Shown here: piece by piece, positions 21,726 through 21,760 of the stretch | How positions within the stretch are numbered: the first letter of the stretch is position 1 | How the letters are laid out: every line of letters starts with the position of its first letter | Source of the DNA: Treponema sp. | GTDB lineage: Bacteria; Spirochaetota; Spirochaetia; Treponematales; Breznakiellaceae | DNA length: 21,760 bases | Direction: 5' to 3' | Assembly (NCBI GenBank): GCA_031261385.1 | Contig: JAISJS010000080.1 | Coordinates: 1-21,760 of the forward strand | Translations under genes and position numbers: made by a program | Notes under the pieces: model-generated | Seen by the model: the letters and a program-made list of their open reading frames with translations, nothing else | The model's database searches: none | Told to the model about the DNA's origin: nothing

Positions 21726-21760
21726 CCTTAAAAACCACCACCAAATACCGGAAGGACTAC
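21719..21760 (+). CDS. yafQ: YafQ/RelE-family toxin, N-terminal fragment cut by window end
   Basis: A GTG at 21719 inside the last codons of the antitoxin opens a frame that runs to the window edge: 14 codons, reading LTLKTTTKYRKDY after the start. YafQ toxins begin in this way (basic, with a KKDY/RKDY end to the first helix). Position after a DinJ antitoxin supports the call. The catalytic region lies outside the window. Confidence 0.6.
   Translation, partial: MLTLKTTTKYRKDY

Overview
The window reads as ordinary bacterial chromosome, most likely from a spirochaete of the Treponema group. This rests on the gene types, the relaxed lipoprotein signals, the moderate GC content and the gene order around ssb and oadB. 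It is an impression from protein and motif recognition, not a search result. No tRNA, rRNA, CRISPR array or insertion sequence is visible, and no stretch over 300 bases lacks a gene.

Layout. (1) 1-1155 is the C-terminal part of a type I restriction HsdR subunit, cut by the window edge. (2) 1228-2163 is a RihA/B-type nucleoside hydrolase with its own promoter and terminator. (3) On the minus strand, 10883 down to 2204 holds a tripartite efflux operon: MacA-like fusion lipoprotein, MacB-like ATPase, MacB-like permease (with a palindromic repeat between the last two) and a TolC-like channel. It continues into a sensor kinase, an NtrC-type sigma54 activator and a NYN nuclease/cold-shock-domain protein that also has its own promoter. 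A near-consensus sigma54 promoter precedes macA, and a 13-bp palindrome sits about 115 bp upstream of the predicted start. The kinase and regulator therefore probably switch on their own efflux operon. (4) 11080-12030 is a cation diffusion facilitator with an inverted repeat over its start codon. (5) 12037-14491 holds two unrecognised genes, one secreted and one membrane-anchored. (6) ssb follows, with a possible upstream mini-ORF. (7) 15124-16614 is a promoter, a yybP-ykoY (Mn2+) riboswitch, a terminator, an OadB-like Na+-pump subunit and a 48-aa OadG-like protein, with no alpha subunit. (8) A U32-family protein and thioredoxin are transcribed divergently from interlocking promoters, followed by an LTD-type lipoprotein. 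(9) The AT-richer right end carries an AbiEi antitoxin with only a 44-codon remnant where the toxin should be, then a DinJ/YafQ-type pair cut by the window edge.

The two strongest leads are the manganese riboswitch in front of an alpha-less OadB/OadG pair, which suggests a manganese-linked membrane function, and the self-contained sigma54-controlled MacAB-TolC operon. A third theme is that several genes without a Shine-Dalgarno sequence have a good -10 box 5-10 nt before their ATG, which suggests regular use of leaderless mRNAs.
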